64,000 bases of DNA from H2-BAC3 sp045863035. GTDB lineage: Bacteria > Bacteroidota > Ignavibacteria > Ignavibacteriales > Ignavibacteriaceae. The stretch's first letter is position 1. Every line of letters begins with the position of its first letter. This document shows, one piece after another, positions 43,741 to 52,479 of this stretch. Location of the stretch: contig BTUV01000001.1 of NCBI GenBank assembly GCA_045863035.1, forward strand, positions 124,001-188,000, in the 5' to 3' direction. A program made the position numbers and the translations under genes. The notes beneath the pieces are model-generated. The model was given only the letters and a program-made list of their open reading frames with translations. It was not told the DNA's origin and made no database searches.

Positions 43741-46085
43741 GTAAACTCCGCGATGGTAATACCATCTCCCCCGAAATCAGGAGACGCGAAATAAAATTTT
43801 GCAACTCCAGGATGGGTGCTAAGAATTTCTTTTACAAGCGCCTTGAGTGCACCAGTTCCTTTGCCATGAAGAATTTCGATTCGTTCCATTCTTCCTGCGT
43901 AGGAATTATCGATAAACTTTGTAAGTTCAAGCCGGATCTCATCAGGGCGGGCGCCTCTTATATCAAGCCGGTAACTTAACGATGCCGCGTCATGGTGTGC
44001 GGAAGTCAAAGTTACATCTGACTCTTTTTTTTCTGAGGATGACAATTTCTCCAGAGATGCAAAATCTGTATCCAAACGCAGACTGCCCGACAAAACAGTT
44101 GCCCGCTTTTTAACAGGATCAAATTCGATAACTTTCCCGGTTGTGTTAGTTCCTCTTATTTTAACAAACTCACCTACAGTAACTTCCAATACATTTGCTG
44201 TGGGTTTTAAAGAACTTTCTTCCCGCAAATTACCGAGTAACTCCTCACCTTTGCTGATGACTTTTTTAATTGCAGATTTTTCCCCTTTTGATTGTTTAAG
44301 CTCTTTGAGGACTTTATTCATTTCGGATTTGCTTGAATCAATGATTCTTTCCGCCTGTTTTCGAGCCCGTGAAAGCACTTCCTCTTTTCGATTGTCAATA
44401 TCTTCAAGTTTCTGCTTATATAATTTCTCCAGTCCTGATATTCTTGATTCCTGGACTGAGAATTTGCTTTCACTTTCCCTGAGCTTCTCCTGAAGTATTC
44501 TGACTTGAATTAAAGCATCTTCAGAATTTATTGTTTCCTTACCCGCGAATGATTTTGCCTGAGTGATAAAATCTTCATCAAAGCCAAGTTTTCCTGCCAG
44601 TTCAAAAGCATAACTAAGACCAGGCAGCCCCTGTTTAAGTATGTATGTCGGCTTCAATGTATTAAGATCAAAATCAAAACCTGCATTTTGAATTTCAGAA
44701 TTCGAATCAGCCAGAGCTTTCAGTTTTGAGTGGTGAGTAGTTGCAAGTGTATAAGCTCCATTTTTAAGCAACCGCAATAAAACTGCAGAAGCGATTCCCG
44801 AACCGGCGTTTGGTTCTGTACCATTACCAAGCTCATCCAGCAGCACAATAGCGCCCTTGCCTGCTTCAGTGATGATACGATTCAGATTTAGCAGATGTGA
44901 AGAGAACGTGCTGAGATTTTCTTCAATAGACTGATTATCGCCAATTTCTATATACAGACTTTCAAAGATGCCAACAGACGAATCAGGTGAAACAGGAATT
45001 TGAATTCCCGATTTCAACATTATAAGAAGCAAGCCAACCGTTTTAAGTGCAGCAGTTTTTCCGCCTGCATTGGGACCTGAAATAATTATTGTTCGGCATT
45101 TAGAAAAATCAACTGATATAGGTATTGTTTTCTCATAACCGATTGATTCAACAAGCAGTGGATTTCGTGCCTGCATCAAGGAAAGCGTCTGATACTCTTT
45201 TAGCACAGGAGTAACCCCGTTGACCCTGAGAGCATACTGCGCGCGCGCGATATATGAATCAAGCTCACCAAGTATAGCCAAATTAGAAATAAGCTGTGCC
45301 GAGAACTCACCGATTTTTGCAGTGAGTTCCATGAGGATTCGCTCTACTTCCCTTTTTTCAGCATAGGAGAGAGAAACAATTTCGTTATTCAACGCAAGCG
45401 CTTCTTCAGGTTCAATATATACAGTCTGACCTGTGGCAGATTCAGAATGTATAAACCCTTTTATTTGTCTTTTATATTCTGCCTTAACAGGAAGTACAAA
45501 TCTGCCTTCCCGCAAAGTAATATAATCTTCACGAATAAGCTCTTCCTCACTGTATGCGCGTCTGAGCCGGTCGAAAAGTACCCTAAGATCACGACTTCTT
45601 TTTCGTATATCCTCGCGAATATCCCGCAGTACTCTGCTGGCTGAGTCTTTAACCTCGCCATTTTCAGCTAAAATTGATTGTATATGATGCTCAAGAGCAG
45701 AGTTGACTGAGATGCCGCTTACCTGTGCTTTTAAACCCGGTATTTCCCTATCAAGATTTTTCACGAAACTGGAAACGATGCGTGAATTTTGAAGCAGTTT
45801 AAGAATTGATAAAATCTTCTCCGGTTTCAGAATCATGCCGGAAACATCTGCTGAAGCTAAATCCTCGGCTAAGTCAGGGTGAAATTCTAATGGTATCTGG
45901 ATATTAGCAAGAAATAATGATTTTGCTTCTTCAATACGGCTGAATGTCCTGGTCAGATACTCAAAATTATACACCGGCTCAAGTGCTTCGATGTAGTTTT
46001 TCCCGCTGTCAGTTACTGCATACTTACGGATATACGAAAGTATTTTACCGAATTCCAACTTCCCGGTAACCGAGCCAGGAATCAT
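43737..46085 (-). CDS. mutS2: endonuclease MutS2
   Basis: MutS-like ATPase with nuclease tail, linked to suppression of recombination and, in some bacteria, ribosome rescue. 782 residues. Walker A GPNAGGKTAALKT, Walker B-like LLDELGNGTEP and ATTHHSKLK. A long coiled coil covers about 510-610, and a C-terminal Smr domain (LDIRGARPDEIR, ILHGKGTGALK) carries the nuclease-type motifs. It lacks the N-terminal mismatch-recognition domain of MutS. Follows CvpA with no gap. Confidence 0.95.
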   Translation of the reverse strand: MIPGSVTGKLEFGKILSYIRKYAVTDSGKNYIEALEPVYNFEYLTRTFSRIEEAKSLFLANIQIPLEFHPDLAEDLASADVSGMILKPEKILSILKLLQNSRIVSSFVKNLDREIPGLKAQVSGISVNSALEHHIQSILAENGEVKDSASRVLRDIREDIRKRSRDLRVLFDRLRRAYSEEELIREDYITLREGRFVLPVKAEYKRQIKGFIHSESATGQTVYIEPEEALALNNEIVSLSYAEKREVERILMELTAKIGEFSAQLISNLAILGELDSYIARAQYALRVNGVTPVLKEYQTLSLMQARNPLLVESIGYEKTIPISVDFSKCRTIIISGPNAGGKTAALKTVGLLLIMLKSGIQIPVSPDSSVGIFESLYIEIGDNQSIEENLSTFSSHLLNLNRIITEAGKGAIVLLDELGNGTEPNAGSGIASAVLLRLLKNGAYTLATTHHSKLKALADSNSEIQNAGFDFDLNTLKPTYILKQGLPGLSYAFELAGKLGFDEDFITQAKSFAGKETINSEDALIQVRILQEKLRESESKFSVQESRISGLEKLYKQKLEDIDNRKEEVLSRARKQAERIIDSSKSEMNKVLKELKQSKGEKSAIKKVISKGEELLGNLREESSLKPTANVLEVTVGEFVKIRGTNTTGKVIEFDPVKKRATVLSGSLRLDTDFASLEKLSSSEKKESDVTLTSAHHDAASLSYRLDIRGARPDEIRLELTKFIDNSYAGRMERIEILHGKGTGALKALVKEILSTHPGVAKFYFASPDFGGDGITIAEFT

Positions 46086-46604
46086 TTATAATGAGTCCTT
46101 TTCAATCAGGAATTCCTTAATTGATTTTTTTGTGTCGGGGTTAAAATTCTCAATCTGGTCAATCACTTCCGGCAAAAATGAAGCAAACGGTGAATAAAGG
46201 AAAGAAGTATCGCGTGTTTCCTGTTCAGGAATTTTGAAAACATTCAGCAGATAAAGCGCGGCGCTGATGAAAAAAAGTATTTGAATCATACCGGTTATGC
46301 CTCCGAGAATCCGGTTCACCATATTGTTAATTTTATCAAATGGATGTACAACCCGTTTGATAACAGAAGTAATAACAATAACCAGAACAAAGATAAAAAA
46401 TCCGGCAAGTATTTCAGAGAAATATGCTTCAATACCCGTAATTGAATGAACGGCGCTTCCGGCAGTTTTAGCAAGCAGTATTCCGAGAAATATAGCAAGA
46501 AAAAAACCGGCAGTACCAATCAGTTTTCTGATTATACCATCCTTAAACCCAAGGATAAAGGCGACAATCAGAATAATAATAAGAACTATATCAAAATAGT
46601 TCAA
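46086..46604 (-). CDS. CvpA family membrane protein
   Basis: 172 residues with four hydrophobic helices, matching the CvpA/colicin V production family (FDIVLIIILIVAFILGFKDGIIRKLIG opening). Function in most bacteria is unclear, with links to envelope homeostasis. The TTG start directly follows the YqeY stop (TAATTG). The CvpA-MutS2 pairing is common. Confidence 0.85.
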   Translation of the reverse strand: MNYFDIVLIIILIVAFILGFKDGIIRKLIGTAGFFLAIFLGILLAKTAGSAVHSITGIEAYFSEILAGFFIFVLVIVITSVIKRVVHPFDKINNMVNRILGGITGMIQILFFISAALYLLNVFKIPEQETRDTSFLYSPFASFLPEVIDQIENFNPDTKKSIKEFLIEKDSL

Positions 46605-47054
46605 TTACGATCCGAGGAATTCTTCGACAAGGGATCTTACAATTTTTCCGTCAGCTTTTCCTTTAAGTTCCTTTGCAGCAGCCGGCATAAGTTTTGAAAA
46701 ATCTGATTTTGTTGCAGCACCGACAGAGGCGGCAAGTGATTTTATTACATCACGAATTTCATCTTCAGTAAGCTGTTTTGGCAGATATTCCTGAATAATC
46801 AGCATTTCAGCTTTTTCTTTCTCTGCTAAATCGTTTCTTCCGGCTGCATTATACTGCTCAATTGAATCCTTCCGTTTTTTTACTTCAGAAGAAAGGAGCT
46901 TGATTTCATCATCGGAATTCATCTCACGGCCAATGCCGCTTTTTTCAAACTCAAGGATTTTTGCTCTGATGGCACGCACTGATTCCAAGCGGAGCTTTTC
47001 TCCGGATTTCATTGCGTTTTTAAGGTCTTCGTTAATTTTTTCTTTTAATGTCAT
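46605..47054 (-). CDS. GatB/YqeY domain-containing protein
   Basis: 149 residues, all helical, matching the YqeY family related to the tail domain of the amidotransferase subunit GatB. Marks: LKEKINEDLKNAMKSGEKLRLESVRAIRAKI and EYLPKQLTEDEI. Possibly a tRNA-linked accessory factor; role unproven. The ATG has AGGTGA eight bases upstream; the longer frame (15 extra residues) runs into the terminator region. First gene of the run through CvpA and mutS2. Confidence 0.9.
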   Translation of the reverse strand: MTLKEKINEDLKNAMKSGEKLRLESVRAIRAKILEFEKSGIGREMNSDDEIKLLSSEVKKRKDSIEQYNAAGRNDLAEKEKAEMLIIQEYLPKQLTEDEIRDVIKSLAASVGAATKSDFSKLMPAAAKELKGKADGKIVRSLVEEFLGS

Positions 47055-47077
47055 ATATACTTCACCTACAAAAAGAA

Positions 47078-47108
47078 AAGGCAGGTCTGCAAAGTGCAAA
47101 CCTGCCTT
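47078..47108 (-). terminator. intrinsic terminator after the exbD pair
   Basis: 9-bp stem AAGGCAGGT / ACCTGCCTT with a 13-base loop. On the minus strand TTTTCTTTTT follows. It separates the exbB-exbD-exbD operon from the YqeY gene. Confidence 0.85.
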
Positions 47109-47128
47109 AAATTATTATGTTTCACAAG

Positions 47129-47542
47129 TCAGATTTTAACACTTGCAGAATAGTTAATTCTTAGGCAGTATGCCTTTCTGAGCTCCTGCTGGATATCAGT
47201 AACCATGCCCATATCAACATTCTTGTCAACGCGCATCGAAACAATTACATTCGGCAAGAGTTGTCTTTTTCCATACATGATACTCTGCACTTCTTCAAGT
47301 TTAATGATAGCATCATTTAACTGAATACGCTTATCGTTACCGACCCAAAGGTAGGAAATCAGACGTTTATTTTCTACTTTCTCAACAGCTTTGGCTTCAG
47401 GAAGTGAGTATTTAACAAATACTTCCTGTTCCCTAAGGGTTGTAGTAACCATGAAGAAAAGAAGCAGAATGAAAACAATATCCGACATAGAAGCGGTCGG
47501 TATGTTAGCTTTTGACTGTGCTCGTTTTTTCTGAAATTTCAT
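47129..47542 (-). CDS. ExbD/TolR family proton-channel subunit (second copy)
   Basis: 137 residues: basic N-terminus (KFQKKRAQSKANIPTASMSD), one membrane helix (about 20-40, IVFILLLFFMVTTTL) with the essential aspartate in SMSDIVF, then a small periplasmic domain. Works with ExbB to use proton motive force for TonB-type transport or similar. Only 14 bases after the first exbD. The paralogue differs most in the periplasmic part, suggesting the two form a mixed dimer or serve different partners. Confidence 0.9.
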   Translation of the reverse strand: MKFQKKRAQSKANIPTASMSDIVFILLLFFMVTTTLREQEVFVKYSLPEAKAVEKVENKRLISYLWVGNDKRIQLNDAIIKLEEVQSIMYGKRQLLPNVIVSMRVDKNVDMGMVTDIQQELRKAYCLRINYSASVKI

Positions 47543-47556
47543 AATCTGCTGCTCCT

Positions 47557-48096
47557 TTAGGTACCAATCTTTTCAGGTTCAGCAATCGAGATAATAATGG
47601 GTACTTTATCTCTTACAACGCTCTGATCGTCAACGTTCAGTTCATTGTATTTTTTGCCATATTTGGCAAGCGAGTACTCATCTCTTACTTCAAAGTAAGA
47701 AAGTTTTACCTGATCGAGAGTCTGAATATATTTATTGTAAAAAGTCTTCCTGTCCGTTTTAACTGAAACGATCAGTTTTTTATTTGACGGGAGTTCAATT
47801 TTACTTTCAATCCGGGGCTTTAGATTATTCTTAATCTGTGGAATCGCGATTACAGCACCGTCCAGAAGCACGTCACCGTTTTCGTTGATAAGCAGAGCTG
47901 CCATTCTTTCCTTAGAAATTTCAACCGTCTTCTGCTCTTCCGGTGGTATATATTCAGGAAGAGTCAGACCAATACCGGTATCAATATCAATAGTGGTTGT
48001 TACAAGAAAGAACAGCAGAAGCAGAAAGGAAATATCCGACATGGAGGCAGTAGGAATTTCCGGTTCAGTTCTGGGTTTTCTATTAAGAATTGGCAT
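47557..48096 (-). CDS. ExbD/TolR family proton-channel subunit (first copy)
   Basis: 179 residues, longer than the following copy. N-terminus NRKPRTEPEIPTASMSD, a membrane helix carrying the conserved aspartate (SMSDISFLLLLFFLVTT), then an extended periplasmic domain with a proline-rich link (PEYIPPEEQKT). Downstream of exbB by 24 bases. Tandem ExbD genes are common in Bacteroidota-type genomes. Confidence 0.9.
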   Translation of the reverse strand: MPILNRKPRTEPEIPTASMSDISFLLLLFFLVTTTIDIDTGIGLTLPEYIPPEEQKTVEISKERMAALLINENGDVLLDGAVIAIPQIKNNLKPRIESKIELPSNKKLIVSVKTDRKTFYNKYIQTLDQVKLSYFEVRDEYSLAKYGKKYNELNVDDQSVVRDKVPIIISIAEPEKIGT

Positions 48097-48120
48097 TTTT
48101 TATCTCTTTAAAATAGTGCC

Positions 48121-48801
48121 TTATTTAGACTTAATTTCATAGAGAGCATCAATCAGTTCGATTGAGCTTTCTTCCATGTCTGCAACCAAACGGTCGATTC
48201 TTGAGACAAAATAATTGTAAATTGTCTGAAGAATCATAGCGACTACCAGACCAAACAGGGTGGTAAGCAATGCGACCGCAATACCAGTCGCGACAATGCT
48301 CGGTGAAATCTGGTTGGCAGCAGCGATAGCGTCGAATGATTCAATCATTCCCTGTACCGTACCGGTGAATCCAAGCATCGGAGCGATGGTTATGCAGGTA
48401 TTGATCCAAATAAGACCTCTCTCGAGGAATCCCATTTCGATTGCCCCATAAGCCATAACTGCTTTTTCGACTGATTCCAGACCTTCGTCAGCTCTGAGAA
48501 GACCTGCATAAAAGACGGAAGCAACCGGACCGCGGGTATTCATGCAAAGTTCTTTTGCCTGTTCCACGCCACCTGTTTTAAGGGCTTCTTTGACTTTTAC
48601 AATAAAACTTTTTGTGTTAATTGATGATCTGGTAAGTGTCCAGAATCTTTCAATTGAGAATGCCAAACCGATAATAAGACAGGCAAGAATTGGGTGCATA
48701 AATCCGCCGCCTGCAACATATTTCTCCGTGAGCCAATTCATCGCACCGCCCTGCTGAGCAATGAGATTTACAGAATTTACAAGGATTTCTCCAAATAACA
48801 T
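48121..48801 (-). CDS. MotA/TolQ/ExbB proton channel family protein
   Basis: 226 residues with three membrane helices. The conserved core is in GLIWINTCITIAPMLGFTGTVQGMIESFDAIAAAN, with the later helix VATGIAVALLTTLFGLVVAMI holding the channel-lining threonines. Forms the stator with the two downstream ExbD proteins. The ATG is preceded by AGGAGG at nine bases; the TTG three codons upstream sits right against that site and is less likely. No tonB gene is next to it. Confidence 0.93.
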   Translation of the reverse strand: MLFGEILVNSVNLIAQQGGAMNWLTEKYVAGGGFMHPILACLIIGLAFSIERFWTLTRSSINTKSFIVKVKEALKTGGVEQAKELCMNTRGPVASVFYAGLLRADEGLESVEKAVMAYGAIEMGFLERGLIWINTCITIAPMLGFTGTVQGMIESFDAIAAANQISPSIVATGIAVALLTTLFGLVVAMILQTIYNYFVSRIDRLVADMEESSIELIDALYEIKSK

Positions 48802-48834
48802 ATTATTCAACCTCCTGATTAGGAAAATATTTAG

Positions 48835-48863
48835 ATTATATAAAAGCTCTGCTTAATTACGAA
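48835..48863 (-). promoter_or_regulatory. candidate promoter for the exbB operon
   Basis: A perfect TATAAT on the minus strand lies about 34 bases before the exbB ATG. A poor -35 match (TTCGTA) stands 17 bases further upstream. The -10 is convincing in an AT-rich gap, the -35 is not. Confidence 0.4.
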
Positions 48864-48916
48864 CTAACATAGCTAAATTAGAAAATTAAACATTCAAATA
48901 AAAGCAAAATTTCGGT

Positions 48917-49618
48917 CTAACCGTCTGTTTTACTAAAATTTAACAGTTGTAACCTTTCCCCAAGTTCTATTATATTCCCCGACAAAATATGGGAAAAAGT
49001 AAATACCTGATGGACAAATTCACCGATTTCTTCCGGTTTCTGCATCGTACCCCATCGCTCTTCAGGCATCCATTCCCTATTAGCGGGTGTGTCAATCAAA
49101 TACGGAGCCAGACCACAAACACTCAGATTTATCTCCCTACCCTCAAGTGCAACAGTCTGAATCAGATGATTTAACGCTGCTTTTGAGGATGAATATGCTG
49201 CCCTGTTCGGCTCAGGATGAGCCGCAGACCAGGCAGAAATCAGAACTGCAGAGCCACCTGCGGCTTTTTCGACAAGTTTTGAGAACTCTCTGAGCAAATT
49301 GTATGAAGTTTCATAGTTCTTTTGCATCATGGCGTGCGAATCTTCAGGTTCTGCATTCCAGATTGATTTTCCCCCTGCAAACCCGCCGATTGTGCTGAAA
49401 AGATAAAAAAACGTGTCTTTTGCCGAAGAAATCCTGGCAAACAATTCTGCAACCACAAGCGAATCAGCAAAATCAGGTCTTGTACCTTCAACTGGAGAAT
49501 AAGAGTCATAAAGCTCTGACAAAAGAATAATTTGAGAAAAACCCTTATTGCTTAAAACAGTATGCACTCCACTGCCCAACGCCCCCTGATGACCGGCAAA
49601 AATGAGTACCTTTTTCAT
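48917..49618 (-). CDS. short-chain dehydrogenase/reductase family protein
   Basis: 233 residues. Rossmann opening KKVLIFAGHQGALGSGV gives a slightly altered nucleotide motif (G-x3-G-x-G kept). Catalytic serine in AVLISAWSA and Y-x3-K in YSSSKAALNHL. Substrate unknown; it has the compact size of dihydropteridine-reductase-like or other classical SDRs. Overlaps the upstream nuclease-family gene as ATGA. Confidence 0.86.
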   Translation of the reverse strand: MKKVLIFAGHQGALGSGVHTVLSNKGFSQIILLSELYDSYSPVEGTRPDFADSLVVAELFARISSAKDTFFYLFSTIGGFAGGKSIWNAEPEDSHAMMQKNYETSYNLLREFSKLVEKAAGGSAVLISAWSAAHPEPNRAAYSSSKAALNHLIQTVALEGREINLSVCGLAPYLIDTPANREWMPEERWGTMQKPEEIGEFVHQVFTFSHILSGNIIELGERLQLLNFSKTDG

Positions 49619-50664
49619 TTTGTGTTGTACGTAAGCTTTAAAATAACCGGGAAATGGTCGCTGTACCCTCCCAGATAATTTCTTCCGCCAAAAGTAGGTA
49701 AAGCAGTTCCGGCATATCGTCCATCTTTCTGAACAAGAAAGTAGGGTTTAAATACTTCAAATGAGCCGCAGACATATTGAAAATTCTTACCAAACCCTAA
49801 TCCGCGGGAGATGATTATCTGGTCAAGTAAATTCCAGTCATCACGGTATTTGTAACTTCCCTCCCCCCGGTTTTTAGCTTCATAAGAAAAATTTAAAAGC
49901 TCAGTTTTAACCATCTCAACAGTCAGAGTTGGAAGGGAATCGCAGGTAATTGGTTTTGCCCCAAGCACACTCATTATTGAGGAATTCATCGGCTCGTCAT
50001 TAAAATCCCCCATTATGATGAACTGTGTAGCAATATCCTTTTCCCTCATTTTCGCAATTGCCAAGGCCGCCGTGGTGGCTGCTGTCACCCTGTTAATCTC
50101 AGATTCTGACTGCCCTTGTCTTCTGGAAGGCCAATGGTTAACTAACACCGCTATTCTCTCTTCCGGGTTTTTCTTTGCCTCTAATATAACTACCAGGATG
50201 TCCCTGGTTTTATAGCCATCAGGGAGTAAAACCGGAAAAACTTCTTTACTGATTAATTTGAACTTTGGGAGTTTGAAAAAAAGCGCAACATCTATTCCTC
50301 TTTCATCAGGTGAATCAAAATGCACGTATTGTAATTTTAAGTCAGCAAGTTTCTCTTCTGAAAGTTTTTTAACAACAAAAGCATTTTCAACTTCGCAGAC
50401 TCCGAGTAGATCAGGTCCGCGGCCACTATTCATAGCTCTTATAACTGCAGAAAGATTATGAAGTTTTTTCTTAAATTTTTCATTATTCCATTTCTTTTCT
50501 GCATCCGGTAAAAATTCTTCATCATTGATCTTCGGGTCATTCTTCGTATCAAATAGATTTTCAAGATTCCAGAAAGCTATGGTAAGTGTATCTGTTTTAG
50601 AAGTTTGAGCCCCTGCTGAAATGAATAATCCCCAAAACAGGAGGAGCAATAAATTATTTTTCAT
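49615..50664 (-). CDS. secreted endonuclease/exonuclease/phosphatase family protein
   Basis: 349 residues with a signal peptide (about 1-19, ending ISAGAQ). The EEP fold is marked by TIAFWNLENLFDTKNDP, DLLGVCEVEN, VLVNHWPSRR, IMGDFNDEP and a C-terminal YSDHFPVILK, which carry the metal and catalytic residues. Likely a periplasmic or secreted nuclease or phosphodiesterase. Lies directly after kup (one-base gap). Confidence 0.9.
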   Translation of the reverse strand: MKNNLLLLLFWGLFISAGAQTSKTDTLTIAFWNLENLFDTKNDPKINDEEFLPDAEKKWNNEKFKKKLHNLSAVIRAMNSGRGPDLLGVCEVENAFVVKKLSEEKLADLKLQYVHFDSPDERGIDVALFFKLPKFKLISKEVFPVLLPDGYKTRDILVVILEAKKNPEERIAVLVNHWPSRRQGQSESEINRVTAATTAALAIAKMREKDIATQFIIMGDFNDEPMNSSIMSVLGAKPITCDSLPTLTVEMVKTELLNFSYEAKNRGEGSYKYRDDWNLLDQIIISRGLGFGKNFQYVCGSFEVFKPYFLVQKDGRYAGTALPTFGGRNYLGGYSDHFPVILKLTYNTK

Positions 50665-50665
50665 A

Positions 50666-52477
50666 TTACACCTTTAAACGAGTTACTACACCATGAATTT
50701 TACTGCTCGGCAGATCATAGAACTGCACGAAGTTAGGAGAAAATTTCTTAAAGATAGCATACATTTTAAGAATGATATTATTAGTCTGTATATCTTCTAC
50801 ACCGTAAAAAATTACTCGCTCATTAACCTTTTCTCTTTTAAGGATAGCCGGCAGGTCAATAATCTCCATATATCCCGCCGTAATAGTCATACCTGATAAA
50901 CCCTCCGTAAAGTCGGAGTGTATTTCAATTTGCTGCCCATGTGGTTCATCCGTTCGCTTAATTGCAACCAGAATATTTTTTTCGTACAAAATGCTGGAGC
51001 TGATAATGCAATGCACCATATAAGCAGGAATTGAATCAACACTTCTGGTGAAGAAAATGGCGTTGCCTTTAATTTTGCTCAACTCACCATAGAGCTGTTC
51101 AAAGCTGATTTTAAAGGTATCCAAATCAAGAGAACGGTATTTTTTATACGCCGACTTTTGCCCATAGAGCCACAGTAACGTAGTCATAAGCGGTATGGTA
51201 GCCAGCACCAAAGACCAATATCCGCCGTGAGGAAATTTACTGAACATTGCACCAAGATAGGCAATTATAGCAATCAGAAAAATACTTGAGAGCAACAGCT
51301 TAAAATGCTCTTTTCTCTTTTTAAAGATAAGAATCATAAAATAACCTGTAATAGTCATTGTACAGGTAACGGCAAGACCATAAGCTGCTGCAATGTTAGC
51401 TGATTTTCTGAAGAACAACATCATCAAAATAACTGCCACGAAAAGCCCCCAGTTAACCGAAACGATATATATCTGTGACTTTAACTCAGTGGAAGTATAT
51501 TTTATACGCAAGAGCGGAAAAATTCTTGTATTTATACCCTGAAATACCAGCGAAAAGACCGCGCTGATCATTGCCTGTGAAGCAACAAATGATGAGAAAA
51601 TGGTCAATATCAGAAATGGAACAAAAAGCACCTCAGCATGGAACTTAACCATTTCGAAAAGGAAAAGTCCCGGTTTGCCAGATTCGAGTATATAAACACC
51701 CTGACCAAAATAGTTGACAACCAAAGCAAGAAAAACAAAAAGCCAGGCCGAGCGAATTGGTTTAGCGCCAAGATGTCCCATGTCAGCGTACAATGCTTCA
51801 CCACCTGTGGCACAAAGAAATACTTCGGATAAGATGAAATATCCAATCACACCGTTATTGGCAAGGAACTCGTACGCATAATAAGGATTGACGGCTTCAA
51901 GTATGGAAGGCATTCTCACTATGCTCATGAGTCCAAATACAAAAAGAGATGAAAACCAGACTACCATAACCGGACCGAAATACGTTGAGACCTTATCAGT
52001 CCCGCGGGATTGAAACGCAAACAGAATAAAAGCAAGCGCAATGGCAGATGAAAGAACAACCCAATAAGGTGTATTTTCGAAACCCGGGATGAGAGGAATA
52101 CCTTCAACAGCAGAAAGGAGAGTAATGGCGGGTGTGATCACACCATCGCCCATCAATAGTGAGAGACCTACATACCCCAGAAAAGCAACTCTGTTAAACT
52201 GTCTCCCCTTTTTTAGATAACCGGAGAGTAATTCTTTCAGAACAATTATTCCACCCTCCCCCTTATGACTCAGCGACATGGCTAAATACCAGTACCCAAG
52301 CGTTACAATAACAATCAGAGTCCAGAAAATGAGCGATACTACCCCTAATATGTGGTCAAGAGTTGGCTGAGTAAGCGTGAAGATAATAACAAGAGTATAT
52401 ATAGGGCTGGTTCCGATATCACCGAATACCAGCCCCATTGCTTTAATTATATCTTTTGGCGAGGAGAATTTTGCCAT
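50666..52477 (-). CDS. kup: potassium uptake protein, KUP/HAK/KT family
   Basis: Proton-coupled potassium importer. 603 residues with about 12 membrane helices and a cytoplasmic tail. FGDIGTSPIYTL near the N-terminus, SHKGEGGIIVLKELL, LLMGDGVITPAITLLSAVEGI and CATGGEALYADMGHLG are family signatures. Two bases after the NSS transporter stop, so cotranscribed with it. Confidence 0.95.
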   Translation of the reverse strand: MAKFSSPKDIIKAMGLVFGDIGTSPIYTLVIIFTLTQPTLDHILGVVSLIFWTLIVIVTLGYWYLAMSLSHKGEGGIIVLKELLSGYLKKGRQFNRVAFLGYVGLSLLMGDGVITPAITLLSAVEGIPLIPGFENTPYWVVLSSAIALAFILFAFQSRGTDKVSTYFGPVMVVWFSSLFVFGLMSIVRMPSILEAVNPYYAYEFLANNGVIGYFILSEVFLCATGGEALYADMGHLGAKPIRSAWLFVFLALVVNYFGQGVYILESGKPGLFLFEMVKFHAEVLFVPFLILTIFSSFVASQAMISAVFSLVFQGINTRIFPLLRIKYTSTELKSQIYIVSVNWGLFVAVILMMLFFRKSANIAAAYGLAVTCTMTITGYFMILIFKKRKEHFKLLLSSIFLIAIIAYLGAMFSKFPHGGYWSLVLATIPLMTTLLWLYGQKSAYKKYRSLDLDTFKISFEQLYGELSKIKGNAIFFTRSVDSIPAYMVHCIISSSILYEKNILVAIKRTDEPHGQQIEIHSDFTEGLSGMTITAGYMEIIDLPAILKREKVNERVIFYGVEDIQTNNIILKMYAIFKKFSPNFVQFYDLPSSKIHGVVTRLKV

Positions 52478-52479
52478 TG

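Noticed and set aside
44143..44493. 116-residue plus-strand open frame
   Set aside because: Antisense to the coiled-coil region of mutS2; serine/leucine-rich composition is typical of such shadows.
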